Assembly (NCBI RefSeq): GCF_016864235.1
Contig: NZ_CP045732.1
Location: 1,302,001-1,366,000, forward strand
Source of the DNA: Legionella sp. MW5194
GTDB lineage: Bacteria > Pseudomonadota > Gammaproteobacteria > Legionellales > Legionellaceae
DNA length: 64,000 nt
Direction: 5' to 3'
Numbering within the stretch: the first letter of the stretch is position 1; every line of letters starts with the position of its first letter. The notes beneath the pieces are model-generated. The model searched no databases, was not told the DNA's origin, and was given only the letters and a program-made list of their open reading frames with translations. Both the position numbers and the translations under genes were made by a program. Positions 8,541 to 17,597 of this stretch are shown one piece after another.

Positions 8541-8590
8541 GCATAACAGAAAAACATCCGCATAGGCAGGTGGTTTTCTGTTATGCGGAT
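8541..8590 (-). promoter_or_regulatory. Candidate attenuator upstream of ssb
   Basis: On the minus strand ATCCGCATA (8590-8582) can pair with TATGCGGAT (8564-8556), and that hairpin is followed by GTTTTT like an intrinsic terminator. The overlapping arm GCATAACAGAAAA (8586-8574) can instead pair with TTTTCTGTTATGC (8553-8541). The two structures share bases, so only one can form. It lies between the small upstream gene and the ssb start. Whether it switches is inference. Confidence 0.5.
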
Positions 8591-8609
8591 AAGACTTTAA
8601 TTACTTCAA

Positions 8610-8804
8610 TTAACAAGCGATTCGTTGAGTATCAAACTGTTTGACAAACGAAATCAGAGATTCCAATTTATGCAAACTTAACTCTGCCTGCTGAATGTCA
8701 TGGGTGTTAATTTGAAGTCGGTGTCGGCTTAAATCATTGACACAACAATTCAGCTCAAAGAGTAAATGCTCAATATCAAGTTGTACTGGTTCCTGTTGTT
8801 GCAT
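8610..8804 (-). CDS. Small hypothetical protein
   Basis: A 64-aa protein beginning MQQQEPVQLDIEHLLFEL. I choose the ATG at 8804 because GGAGATACC directly precedes it; an upstream in-frame extension to 8876 has no such site. It is helical in appearance, with no signal peptide or recognised domain. It precedes ssb in the same direction and probably belongs to the same transcription unit. Function not recognised. Confidence 0.6.
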   Translation of the reverse strand: MQQQEPVQLDIEHLLFELNCCVNDLSRHRLQINTHDIQQAELSLHKLESLISFVKQFDTQRIAC

Positions 8805-9035
8805 GGTATCTCCTTGGTAGGGAGGATTAGCCCCAAAGGGACTGTTTATCCCAATTGGGTTATGCAAAAAGATCACCGAAACATCGGTTGATTTACCTGG
8901 TTATTAATGATGATGTGCTTAAAGCACTCCTCGGGCGTAAAGCCGTAAAACATCTCCTGATAGGGTTTCCCTGCTAAACGCTTTGCCATGAATTAGGGAA
9001 CAAGATGGCATATCACAAGACCTGGTGGTTGTCTG
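8805..9035 (-). other. 3' exon region of group II intron, possible gene remnant
   Basis: The minus strand holds a 38-codon frame from an ATG at about 8992 (MAKRLAGKPYQEMFYGFTPE and onward to QPMFR). It has no clear ribosome-binding site. It might be the C-terminal end of a gene that the intron invaded, but I could not join it convincingly to the 5' exon at 11263 and above. No other feature seen. Confidence 0.25.
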
Positions 9036-9071
9036 GTAAGTCCCATTCGTTACCGAATGAGACTCCCATAA

Positions 9072-9105
9072 GAACCGTGCATGCAAGTTTCCTAGCACAC
9101 GGCTC
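9072..9105 (-). ncRNA. Group II intron domain V
   Basis: A 34-nt catalytic hairpin reading GAGCCGTGTGCTAG-GAAA-CTTGCATGCACGGTTC on the minus strand. It has the canonical length, the GAAA tetraloop and the two-base bulge region on the 3' side. The maturase stop codon overlaps its first bases. Confidence 0.88.
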
Positions 9106-10687
9106 AAGCCTTCAATAAGGCCGTCTCAAACGACCCGAGCTTTTCTGTATTATTCCTTGGGCTTAGTAAATTCCACCAACATAACCACCATTTTGGCTTC
9201 CCTGTCTGTTTCTTCTTGTTCTTTTCAAGGGAAGAAATGCGCTTATCAAAGTAATCATGATAGGCGGGATCAAATGGTGTGGCCTGAGCCCTAATTTTTA
9301 TATGTCGTCTTATTGGAATTCTACTTGTCAGCGCTATCTCGAGAGGAAAGATGAATCCATCTTTCTTTCTGATATTAGCGAAGAATATCCAGTCTCGACG
9401 CTTATCGCGACGAAAATACTTGGCTTTGATCCACCTTATACCCTTATTCGGGTGTCGTCTTTTGGACCATCGCCAAAGTGCCTTGAAGATTTCATGCTCC
9501 ACTTTAGAAAAGGTTCTTTTAGAGCAAACATGGGCGTAGTAATTAGCCCAGCCTCGGATCTTTTTATTCAGTATTTGAATTAGGATTTCCGTCTTGGCAG
9601 TTTTGTTGCTCTTGATTGTTTTTCGGATATCATCAAGAAAACTTTTGACGCTGCTTTTAGCAGGTCGAATAAGTAACTTGTTATCATACTTTCGTATGTT
9701 CATACCGAGAAAATCAAAACCTTCCCGGATGTGGGTGATTTTGGTTTTTTCCTGCGATAAAGTTAGACCACGTTTTTGTAAGAACTCCTCCACAACGGGT
9801 TTGATTTTATTTTCCAATATTTCTTGAGAGACGCCTGTTATGATAAAGTCATCTGCATAAGTACAAACATGCACTTTATCACTGTGTTTGGTTACCGCTT
9901 TGACAGCTTTTTCCAAGCCACTTAAAGTTACCGTCAATAGCATTGGTGAAATAATTCCCCCTTGGGGTGTACCCATATTTGTGGCGTTTAGTATCCCTTT
10001 ATCGACATAACCGGCAGCAAGCCATTTCCTTAGAATCTCAGTGTCCATAGGTACATTTTCCAGTAGCCATGAATGAGAGATTGTGTCAAAGCAGGCGCGA
10101 ATATCCCCCTCTAAGATATAATGTGCTGAGCTTCTTTGAGCTAGCGTTATAAAGCATTGCTCAATAGCATCGGCGGTTGATCTTAGAGGCCTGAAGCCAT
10201 AGGCGTTCTTATCTGCCATACATTCCGCAATGGGTTCCAGTGCAAGTGCATGTAGTGCTTGCATGGCGCGACATTGCATAGTCGGAATTGATAACGGACG
10301 GAATTTTCCTTTCTGCTTTTTAGGAATATAGATTCGCTTAAGCGGTTTGGTTTGATAACCGCGACGCTTAAGTGATAATGCTGCTTTCATCTTCTGACGT
10401 GATGTATTCCATCGAATATTGTCTACCCCTGGAGTTTTAGCCCCGCGATTTTGAACAACACGTTTAACAGCAAGAAGCTTTGAGTTAAACGAGTGAGTTA
10501 GAATCCATTGCAGGGCTTTTGCCTTGCCATGTTTTCCTTCTCGAAAAGCCTTTGCGATACGCATTTGCAGTCGACGTACTTCGGCCACAACTTTTCGCCA
10601 GTTGATGGTATCCCAGTTGCGTTCTTGCGTTGAAGGCGCACCAGCTGATGGTATTGCTATCACCGCCGTCATTTGCATTTCCTTCAT
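9104..10687 (-). CDS. ltrA: Group II intron reverse transcriptase/maturase
   Basis: A 527-aa LtrA-type protein. Reverse transcriptase motifs are visible: GVDNIRW near residue 90, RPLSIPTMQCRAMQALHALA, GDIRACFDTISH (motif A), MGTPQGGIISPML (motif B) and TYADDFIIT (motif C with YADD). The maturase X domain follows (RGWANYYAHVCSKRTFSKVE). The C-terminus has ATPFDPAYHDYFDKR, a lead-in to an endonuclease domain, but the usual cysteine/HNH cluster is not visible, so the endonuclease function is probably lost. It splices and mobilises its host intron by retrohoming. Confidence 0.92.
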   Translation of the reverse strand: MKEMQMTAVIAIPSAGAPSTQERNWDTINWRKVVAEVRRLQMRIAKAFREGKHGKAKALQWILTHSFNSKLLAVKRVVQNRGAKTPGVDNIRWNTSRQKMKAALSLKRRGYQTKPLKRIYIPKKQKGKFRPLSIPTMQCRAMQALHALALEPIAECMADKNAYGFRPLRSTADAIEQCFITLAQRSSAHYILEGDIRACFDTISHSWLLENVPMDTEILRKWLAAGYVDKGILNATNMGTPQGGIISPMLLTVTLSGLEKAVKAVTKHSDKVHVCTYADDFIITGVSQEILENKIKPVVEEFLQKRGLTLSQEKTKITHIREGFDFLGMNIRKYDNKLLIRPAKSSVKSFLDDIRKTIKSNKTAKTEILIQILNKKIRGWANYYAHVCSKRTFSKVEHEIFKALWRWSKRRHPNKGIRWIKAKYFRRDKRRDWIFFANIRKKDGFIFPLEIALTSRIPIRRHIKIRAQATPFDPAYHDYFDKRISSLEKNKKKQTGKPKWWLCWWNLLSPRNNTEKLGSFETALLKA

Positions 10688-11441
10688 AAGATCGATTCTC
10701 CAAACTTTCTCGCAATTGAAGACCAGTTAGACGTGGGCTCACTTTCGTGCTCGGTAACGTTTAAACTGATATCCATGCCATTACAGCACAGCATTCGCTT
10801 TTTCTAACCTCCCAAACTCACATAACTATCGGTTCATCTTACGATTAACTTTCCTCTTGATTGCGAGGGGTTATATGAGGTTTCCACGTTCCGTAGAAGA
10901 AGGTGCACTGGTTTAGGTGCCTGCTATAGACCGGTTGGCGTAATGATTACGAGGGAAGATGACGAAGCTTACCCTACCAAACCAACAGTACCTTTTGGTC
11001 CAAGTGTTTCAGTTATCTTTCACTTGTTGCGAAACTTACGATCCTAATGCAGATTCACATATGTTCACCATGCCAGCTGCCTAGCACTTACCCGGTTGAT
11101 AACTACCAGGAGAATACATTTCTTGCGATTTGCATCCCGGATGTAATATCCTTTATTACATTGTCAGATCAGCTCTTTATTCATGATCTTAGGCTCATCC
11201 AGTAATATGGAAGGTCTCCTACCAAGGTGGAGACAACCTTCTTCGACAGCTTCGTGTCGCACTCGTCAGAATTGCACTGACTCATCAGTTGTGTTGCTTT
11301 CAGATTATCAAGCCAGTATTAGAAATCAAGATTTTTTTCTTGTTGATATTAAATGAACGCAAATGAATTTATTATGCTCTTTTTATGCGATAAGGAATGT
11401 GTTTCGATAGTCTGTGATTCATTGGCAGGATGTTGTCTTCA

Positions 11442-12095
11442 TCAACTCTTACAATGATTACCAAATCGTTGTCTTAAATATGCCTGATGCTCAACATCAG
11501 TTTCTTGTGTTAATGCCAGGCGTAAATACTCTAATCTCCCAACACAAAACTGAACACGATTTAAACTTAAGACCCCATCGGAGTATTGCTCGATTGCAGA
11601 AATTAATTCTTCTATATAAAAAACATTATGAGGTTTGGCACTTTTAAACACGGCTTCCCCACTAAAAACCACGATATTATGGATATACTGTGGTTCTATG
11701 AAATCAAAGGTCTTTTGAATGGCTTTAACGTGTTTATAATTCTGATGGATGGGATTTTGAAAGCTGAATTTATCGTAATAGAGCGATTGAGACCAGCTCC
11801 TTGAGTTGGCTTTAGCGAATATCCATCCCTTGTAATGCTTTGTTTCTATAACGAATATGCCTTTTGTTGTAATTAGAATATGATCGATTTGAGTTGTGGA
11901 ACCATCCTCTAAACGTAAAGTAATATTGCTTAGAACATGAGCGTCTTTGTTTTGGCAATACTTTGCTAAAGCGTGCCTGACTCTAGCTTCACCGCAATTT
12001 TCAGCTGCCCGTTTACGATATCGTCCGGCAATATAACCAAATACTATACCTAGAAAAATTAATGAGACTAAACTAAAGATTTCAAGATCAACCAT
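11442..12095 (-). CDS. NERD-domain membrane-anchored protein
   Basis: About 217 aa from the ATG at 12095 (MVDLEIFSLVSLIFLG). One N-terminal membrane helix precedes a basic stretch (GRYRKRAAEN). A NERD-type nuclease-related fold follows: GEARVRHAL, then TTQIDHILITTKGIFVIETKHYKGWI with the conserved D and E-x-K of the PD-(D/E)XK superfamily, and HNIVVFSGEAVFKS. NERD proteins occur often on mobile elements; substrate unknown. It ends 180 bp from the 5' end of the group II intron, and a GNAT gene on the same strand ends just upstream. Confidence 0.82.
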   Translation of the reverse strand: MVDLEIFSLVSLIFLGIVFGYIAGRYRKRAAENCGEARVRHALAKYCQNKDAHVLSNITLRLEDGSTTQIDHILITTKGIFVIETKHYKGWIFAKANSRSWSQSLYYDKFSFQNPIHQNYKHVKAIQKTFDFIEPQYIHNIVVFSGEAVFKSAKPHNVFYIEELISAIEQYSDGVLSLNRVQFCVGRLEYLRLALTQETDVEHQAYLRQRFGNHCKS

Positions 12096-12118
12096 ACATC
12101 TTACCTCCAACAAGCACA

Positions 12119-12979
12119 TTATTTTAACAGTGCCAATCGATATTTTCCAATTTGGTCAAACCCAAGCGCTTGGTATGCGCATATAGCGAAATTATCATTG
12201 GTGAATAAAATGGCTCTTTTGACTTGTCGTTTGGCAGCTTGTTTGAGGCAAAGGTACACAGCGATTCTGGCAAAACCTTTATTTCTTAATGAAGGAGGAG
12301 TATAAACGGGGCCTATCTGTACAATATCAGGTAGATTGGCATTAAATCCACATAAGGAAACAGGGGTGTTATTTACAAATAAAACCCATCGATTTTGGCT
12401 AAGCTGCGTATCTTGAATTTCATCAATAATGGATTGTTCCAGTGTGGGATTATCAGCATTGTCCCCGAGTGCTTCAATATGATAAGCGATAAGCCATTCT
12501 TTGATGATATCCGTGTCGCAATCTTGCACTGGTTTGAGGGTGCAGCTATATGAATGAATTGCTTGAGGTATCGTCATTTTGTCGAGATTAAGTAAGAATA
12601 ATTTTTCCTGATAATTAATGGCAAATAGGGACGCTTCCAGGTTTAGCTTATCGATGACAAAGCCTGCCTGGGTGTCTTCTCCCAGTATTCCAGCTATTGG
12701 CCTTGTTCTTTTAAGCTCAAATTCTTCTACTAACGCTGATAATACAGAAAAATTTTCAGTTTGCATCATCACATTACCATTCCAATAATGAGCTAAAACA
12801 CCATTAATTTTATTCTTTTCAAAAGAGCCGTAATATTCTCCGTGAAATGGTGCATCTTGGTAGGTAATTCCAGAGTGGTATAAATTGTTCCTAATGAACA
12901 TGGTCGTTTCTTGGTAATGATTGAGATAGGATGACAATTCATTGATATGCAATTCGTCTAGCCTTTTTATCACAATCAT
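12119..12979 (-). CDS. GNAT-family acetyltransferase
   Basis: A 286-aa protein with a degenerate N-terminal half and a GNAT domain in the C-terminal half. The acetyl-CoA loop region is VQIGPVYTPPSLRNKGFARI (about residues 220-240), followed by AILFTNDNFAICAYQALGFD. The layout resembles FR47-like two-domain acetyltransferases. Substrate unknown. It is divergent from the GrpB-GNAT gene and lies in a run of small-molecule-modifying enzyme genes. Confidence 0.8.
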   Translation of the reverse strand: MIVIKRLDELHINELSSYLNHYQETTMFIRNNLYHSGITYQDAPFHGEYYGSFEKNKINGVLAHYWNGNVMMQTENFSVLSALVEEFELKRTRPIAGILGEDTQAGFVIDKLNLEASLFAINYQEKLFLLNLDKMTIPQAIHSYSCTLKPVQDCDTDIIKEWLIAYHIEALGDNADNPTLEQSIIDEIQDTQLSQNRWVLFVNNTPVSLCGFNANLPDIVQIGPVYTPPSLRNKGFARIAVYLCLKQAAKRQVKRAILFTNDNFAICAYQALGFDQIGKYRLALLK

Positions 12980-13074
12980 TTTTTCCTCAATATGATGAAT
13001 ATTTTTAATACACTTTTAAGACATATGCTAAGATAGCCCAATATTGGTTATTATTAAATACAAAATCTCAGAAT

Positions 13075-14106
13075 ATGATTACCTTACTTCCTCATAATCC
13101 TGCGTGGAAAGCTACGTTTGGAATTGAAAAGCAACAGTTATTGCAATTGGATATTAAGAATATAATCCAAGTTGAGCATATTGGTAGTACAGCTATTCCT
13201 GGCATTTGTGCAAAACCGGTGATTGATATTTTAATTGGTGTTAAGTGTTTGTGGGAATTTACTTCTGAGGATATCCAAAAAATTGAATCATTGGGTTATC
13301 GATATAACCAGGTTTTCGAATCAGTTTTTCCACATCGACGTTATTTCCAAAAAGACAATGAACATGGTGAGCGAACACATCAGATTCATTTGGTTAATTA
13401 TCCATCTTCTTGGTATGCGAAGCATCTATTATTTCGCAATTATTTGTGTGCTTATCCCAATATTGCTAACGAGTATGAAGCACTTAAACTTAATTTGATT
13501 AAAATTCATGACAATACGATTGATTATGCCAGTGCCAAGAATGAATTTTGTCAGGATATTGGTGAGAAAGCCTTTTTGCATTTTGGCATTAATAAACCAT
13601 TCATTGAAACTGCACGTCTTATTGCTTTTATTCCTCAGTTAGCGTGTCATGACGACTATACAATAATGCTTGCAAACCCTGAGTTTATTCAATGTTATGG
13701 TGTTTCATACGATGAGCACCAGGCTTTATGTCGTTTAGAGTCGGATATGAATCATTACAATCAACATGGTTTTGCTCCCTGGATGTGGTATGCCAAGGAA
13801 ACTCATAGCTTTGTTGGGCGAGGGGGATTAAAGACCTTTATATTCGATGGAAAAGAAGAAGTTGAGTTAACTTATCAAATAGTCCAAACCCACTGGGGAA
13901 AAGGTTTAGCATTAGAAATGGGACGTGCATCACTGGATTATGCTGAAAAGCATTTGAATTTGGCTAGCACTATTTGTTTTACTGCTTACAATAATTATCC
14001 ATCATTGCGCGTTATGGAAAAATTAGGTTTTAAATTTGAGTTTGATTTTGAACATGCAGGGATTACGCACAAGTTTCATAGAAAATCTACAATAAAGAAA
14101 CTATAG
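13075..14106 (+). CDS. GrpB (UPF0157)-GNAT fusion protein
   Basis: A 343-aa two-domain protein. Residues about 1-165 are a GrpB/UPF0157 nucleotidyltransferase-fold domain (HIGSTAIPGICAKPVIDILI, later THQIHLV). Residues about 180-340 are a RimJ/RimL-type GNAT acetyltransferase (TARLIAFIP, GRGGLKTF, GKGLALEMGRASLDYA, NYPSLRVMEKLGFKFE). Both domains look complete. GrpB proteins are related to nucleotidyltransferases, so the fusion pairs two modifying chemistries on one chain. The APH-type gene follows 8 bp downstream, so these two are co-transcribed. Substrate not known. Confidence 0.83.
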   Translation: MITLLPHNPAWKATFGIEKQQLLQLDIKNIIQVEHIGSTAIPGICAKPVIDILIGVKCLWEFTSEDIQKIESLGYRYNQVFESVFPHRRYFQKDNEHGERTHQIHLVNYPSSWYAKHLLFRNYLCAYPNIANEYEALKLNLIKIHDNTIDYASAKNEFCQDIGEKAFLHFGINKPFIETARLIAFIPQLACHDDYTIMLANPEFIQCYGVSYDEHQALCRLESDMNHYNQHGFAPWMWYAKETHSFVGRGGLKTFIFDGKEEVELTYQIVQTHWGKGLALEMGRASLDYAEKHLNLASTICFTAYNNYPSLRVMEKLGFKFEFDFEHAGITHKFHRKSTIKKL

Positions 14107-14114
14107 AGGGCTTA

Positions 14115-14981
14115 ATGGATAAAATAAAAATTGACACAAATTTAGTCCAAAAGCTCATTGCCGAGCAATTTCCACAATGGAAATCACTACCAATACATCC
14201 AGTTGCGCAAAGTGGTTGGGATAATCGAACGTTTCACCTAGGTGAAGAAATGGTGATTCGTTTGCCTAGCGATAGGGAGTATGAGCCACAAATAAATAAA
14301 GAATATCAATGGTTGCCATGGCTCTCTAAACAACTCTCATTTCAAATCACGCAACCGATCGCACTTGGAAAACCCTCATCCGCTTATCCATGGCATTGGA
14401 GTATCAATCGTTGGATTGAAGGGGAGTCTGCTTCAAGAGAGAATATTCATGATATAAAATGTTTTGCAGAAGAATTAGGGAAAAGTTTAAAAGAATTTCA
14501 ATCTGTAGATGCTACAGATGGGCCTTTGGCTGGAACACATAATTTTTATCGGGGCGGTTCATTAAAGGCCTATGATCATGAAATGCAACTTGCGATTCCT
14601 AAAATTAAAAACATTCAGGAGCAAAGTCTTGCTGCATCATTATGGCAACAGGTACTCTCTTCTGAATGGCGATTAAAACCTGTATGGGTTCATGGAGACA
14701 TAGCTATTGGAAATATTTTAGTTCGTGATGGAAGGCTGTGTGCTATTATCGATTTCGGCCAACTTGCTGTGGGTGATCCTGCCTGTGATTTGGTAATAGC
14801 GTGGAATTTTTTTTCTAGCGAAGAACGAGAAATATTTAAAAATGCAGTTCAATTGGATAATGATACCTGGATGCGAGCTTTAGGCTGGGCATTTTGGAAA
14901 ACTTTATGTTGGCCAATTAAAGGTACTGATGTAAAAGAGGTTTTGCATGAAATTTATACGGATTACGATGCGATTAAATAA
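14115..14981 (+). CDS. APH-family phosphotransferase
   Basis: A 288-aa aminoglycoside/macrolide phosphotransferase-like kinase. The Brenner motif WVHGDIAIGNILV (catalytic D) and the metal-binding IIDFGQLAVGDPACDL are both present, and the length is normal for the family. It follows the GrpB-GNAT gene by 8 bp. The substrate may be an antibiotic or another small molecule; the sequence alone does not say. Confidence 0.85.
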   Translation: MDKIKIDTNLVQKLIAEQFPQWKSLPIHPVAQSGWDNRTFHLGEEMVIRLPSDREYEPQINKEYQWLPWLSKQLSFQITQPIALGKPSSAYPWHWSINRWIEGESASRENIHDIKCFAEELGKSLKEFQSVDATDGPLAGTHNFYRGGSLKAYDHEMQLAIPKIKNIQEQSLAASLWQQVLSSEWRLKPVWVHGDIAIGNILVRDGRLCAIIDFGQLAVGDPACDLVIAWNFFSSEEREIFKNAVQLDNDTWMRALGWAFWKTLCWPIKGTDVKEVLHEIYTDYDAIK

Positions 14982-15067
14982 CACTTCAGAAGTATTCAAT
15001 GTTTAAAATTTGAGTATACAGAACGACAAACCAATGTTTTATCCCAGCTATATGAGTTTAATCAATT

Positions 15068-15598
15068 ATGAACATGAGTAATGAGAACCGATTTTATTTT
15101 AAACCAGTGAATACAACACAAGAAGGTCTTGTTCTTGACTGGATTAGCCAGCCACATATTAATGAATGGCTTCATGGTGATGGTTTAAGTAATACAATAA
15201 AAGACATTCATGAGTTTTTGAATGATGGAGAATCTTGGGCTACTCATTGGATAGCATATGATCAGGAAATCCCCTTCGCTTATTTAATTACTTCTGAAAT
15301 AGAGAAATCAGAAGAATATCCTGATGGTGCGGTTACATTAGATTTATTTATTTGTAGGTTGGATTATATTGGGAAGGGATTATCAGTACAGATGATACAT
15401 GAATTTATCTTAAGTCAATTTTCTGATTCTAAAATCGTACTTATCGATCCTGAAATTTCTAATGAGCGTCCGATCCATGTTTATAAGAAGGCTGGATTTA
15501 ATATTATTGGAGAATTTATAGCTTCATGGCATCCCGTACCGCATTATAAAATGCAATTGTGTATTGATGACTTAAAAAAGCAAAGATTGTCAGCCTAA
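15068..15598 (+). CDS. GNAT acetyltransferase, AAC(6')-like
   Basis: A 176-aa acetyltransferase with the layout of aminoglycoside 6'-N-acetyltransferases: WISQPHINEWLHGDG near residue 27, then VTLDLFICRLDYIGKGLSVQ (acetyl-CoA loop, diverged), and PISNERPIHVYKKAGF-like DPEISNERPIHVYKKAGF, which is the family hallmark near the C-terminus. Two possible starts, 15068 and 15074. It is third in the plus-strand run after the GrpB-GNAT and APH genes, separated by an 86-bp gap. Resistance activity is possible but unproven. Confidence 0.8.
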   Translation: MNMSNENRFYFKPVNTTQEGLVLDWISQPHINEWLHGDGLSNTIKDIHEFLNDGESWATHWIAYDQEIPFAYLITSEIEKSEEYPDGAVTLDLFICRLDYIGKGLSVQMIHEFILSQFSDSKIVLIDPEISNERPIHVYKKAGFNIIGEFIASWHPVPHYKMQLCIDDLKKQRLSA

Positions 15599-15628
15599 GT
15601 AGATCTTATGTGCTGCAACACATAAAAC

Positions 15629-15721
15629 CTATTGTGGTTAGTAGGTGATTATGTGCAGTAGCCGAATAAATCTCCAATTTAACAGCATGTTAGTTCAAAA
15701 TTACTGCACATAATATCCCAT
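15629..15721 (+). repeat. Left 93-bp end of the RIT element
   Basis: The outer 32 bp (15629-15660) are identical, inverted, to 24957-24926, and the inner 21 bp (15701-15721) to 24885-24865. Within the end, TTATGTGCAGTA and TACTGCACATAA form a paired inverted repeat, likely recombinase core-binding sites. The middle 40 bp differ between the two ends. Confidence 0.88.
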
Positions 15722-15773
15722 ACTATTTCTGTAAAGCGGCCGTCATGGCCGCTGAAAACTAACGGAGATAGTC

Positions 15774-17042
15774 ATGAGAGAAGTCAAATCCACATCGAAG
15801 AAACCATTATTGGATGAACTTGTTTTTGGCGCTCTAAGCCAATTACAAATACTGGATTATAATGAGCGATCCATACGTCGGTATCAAGCCACATGGAGCC
15901 GACTAATCAAATTTGCCAAACAGCATCATTTTGAGGATAAGTTAACCCAGAAATTAATCATAGAATTTCTCGACCATTACGGTATTAAGTCAACAGAATA
16001 TACCAGCACGAAGTCCGGTTGGCGCAAGCATGCTGAATATAGTTTGAAGATTCTTTGGCAATTTGCGAGATATGGCTATTTTGAACGAATTCATACGTTG
16101 ATACAAAAACTCAAAATACCACAAGACATGAAGAAGGTACTGAGTGAGTATGCAAAATACTGTGAAGAAAAACGTCATATTGGCAAGTACTGTATTAGTG
16201 AGCGAATAAGGCAAATTGGGCTTTTATTAAATTTTGTTGTGGAACAGGGTGTTCAAGCGTTTGAACAAATTAAGCCGCAACAATTATCTCTCTTTATCTG
16301 TTCACTATGGCGATTTAGCAATAAAACTGTTTCGAGGGTTGTGTCCGATATGAGGCAATTCCTCAAGTATTTATTTTTGCGTGATTTAATTGCTCATGAT
16401 ATGAGTCAAGCACTGCCTACAGTTCATGTGCCAAGCCATGCAAAAATTCCTTCCGTCTGGGATAAAGAGCTAGTGGTTAAGTTGCTAGCAGCAGTTGATC
16501 GGAGCTCTCCTAAAGGCAAGCGGGATTATGCGATTCTCTTGCTTGCTTGTCGATTAGGATTACGAACAGGGGATATACGTGATTTAACTTTAGACCAAAT
16601 TGATTGGGAAGCTGAAACATTAACGCTGACGCAATCAAAAACACAACAGCCATTAATCTTGCCTCTGACGGCAGAAGTTGGAAATGCATTAATTGATTAT
16701 CTCCGATTTGGCCGGCCAAAAACTCATTATCGACAAGTATTCCTACGATTGTACCCGGTGCAGGTTCCTTTTAGTAAGGGCTCTCATTTATACCAAACGG
16801 TTGACTACTGGCGAAAAGTAGCAGGTATTCAGTTTAGAAGGAAACAACACCAGGGGTTGCATTCATTGCGCCATAGTTTAGCCACTTACCTTTTAGAAGA
16901 AGGCACTCCATTTCCGGTTATTTCAAATATCTTAGGCCATTCGTCAACAGCGAGCACGATGATTTATGCCAAATCCAGCATCGAAATGCTACGCGAAGTT
17001 GCGTTATCTTTAGAGGGGATAAATCATGCCAAACATTATTGA
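15774..17042 (+). CDS. Tyrosine recombinase, first of RIT trio
   Basis: A 422-aa tyrosine recombinase. Catalytic residues are visible: R in RLGLRTGDIRDL, K in TQSKTQQPLILPL, HSLRH, LGHSS and the nucleophile Y in MIYAKSS. The N-terminal core-binding domain contains RYQATWSRLIKFAKQ. It overlaps the start of the second recombinase by 17 bp, the coupling typical of RIT operons. A GGAG site (ACGGAGATAG) precedes the ATG. Confidence 0.9.
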   Translation: MREVKSTSKKPLLDELVFGALSQLQILDYNERSIRRYQATWSRLIKFAKQHHFEDKLTQKLIIEFLDHYGIKSTEYTSTKSGWRKHAEYSLKILWQFARYGYFERIHTLIQKLKIPQDMKKVLSEYAKYCEEKRHIGKYCISERIRQIGLLLNFVVEQGVQAFEQIKPQQLSLFICSLWRFSNKTVSRVVSDMRQFLKYLFLRDLIAHDMSQALPTVHVPSHAKIPSVWDKELVVKLLAAVDRSSPKGKRDYAILLLACRLGLRTGDIRDLTLDQIDWEAETLTLTQSKTQQPLILPLTAEVGNALIDYLRFGRPKTHYRQVFLRLYPVQVPFSKGSHLYQTVDYWRKVAGIQFRRKQHQGLHSLRHSLATYLLEEGTPFPVISNILGHSSTASTMIYAKSSIEMLREVALSLEGINHAKHY

Positions 17043-17597
17043 TAATATTGAATATTGTAGTTCTATTGCTTCATTAATTAAACAATTTATCCAAGAAAAG
17101 CGTGCTTGTGGTTATCAATACGATGAGGCGCCTAAAATCTTAAAGTGTTTTGACCAATTTCTCTGTGACCAAACCCAGAGAGAAATTGCTTTGCCTGAGC
17201 ATTTAGTGCGGCAATGGCTAGAGAAACTACCAAAAGAACAAGCCTCAACACATCAGCGTCGCGTTGGCTTAATTCGCCAATTAGCCAGGATGATGGTAAG
17301 GCTTGGTTATACTGCTTATATTGTACCTATTAAATTCGGTACGCCTAAAAACAATACGTTCTTACCCCATGTGTTTACACGAGAAGAGATTGGTAAGTTA
17401 ATTCATGCAGCTGACCTAATTAAACCCAGCACAAAAACGCCATGGCGGCACCTTGTTATACCAGAGCTACTGCGTTTGCTGTCAATCGCCACTCTAATGG
17501 AGCTACTGATCGCCACTTAATGGAGCCAGTATAAAATGCCTAAAATACTCAAAAATGAGGTTACCATAAATGGTTATTTATCTCCAAAATTAACATG

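Larger units (their letters stand above)
9036..11262 (-). mobile_element. Group II intron with ORF in domain IV
   Basis: The 5' end is GTGCG on the minus strand (11262 downward). The six bases just upstream, TGACGA (IBS1, 11268-11263), are perfectly complementary to TCGTCA inside the intron (EBS1, 10965-10960). Domain V is at 9105-9072 and is followed by a domain VI-like hairpin (GTCTCATTCG-GTAA-CGAATGGGAC). The 3' end near 9036 (..CTTAC) is less certain by a few bases. The gene-free segment 10688-11262 is the folded 5' part, domains I to III. It encodes a maturase at 9104-10687. Total about 2.2 kb, usual for bacterial introns. Confidence 0.88.

Noticed and set aside
9257-9827. Plus-strand frames opposite the group II maturase
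   Set aside because: They are antisense to well-conserved reverse transcriptase codons and lack ribosome-binding sites.
10485-10742. Minus-strand frame MSPRLTGLQLRESLENRSYE at the head of the maturase
   Set aside because: It overlaps the maturase start in another frame and lies in intron domain RNA; no evidence for translation.
11414-11647. Plus-strand 77-aa frame opposite the NERD gene
   Set aside because: The minus frame carries the NERD signature with conserved D and E-x-K, so the plus frame is a shadow.
15605-15627. Hairpin TTATGTG-CTGCAA-CACATAA as an attC site of an integron
   Set aside because: It lacks the R and L box layout of attC, no integron integrase is present, and the sequence resembles the adjoining RIT end motif.
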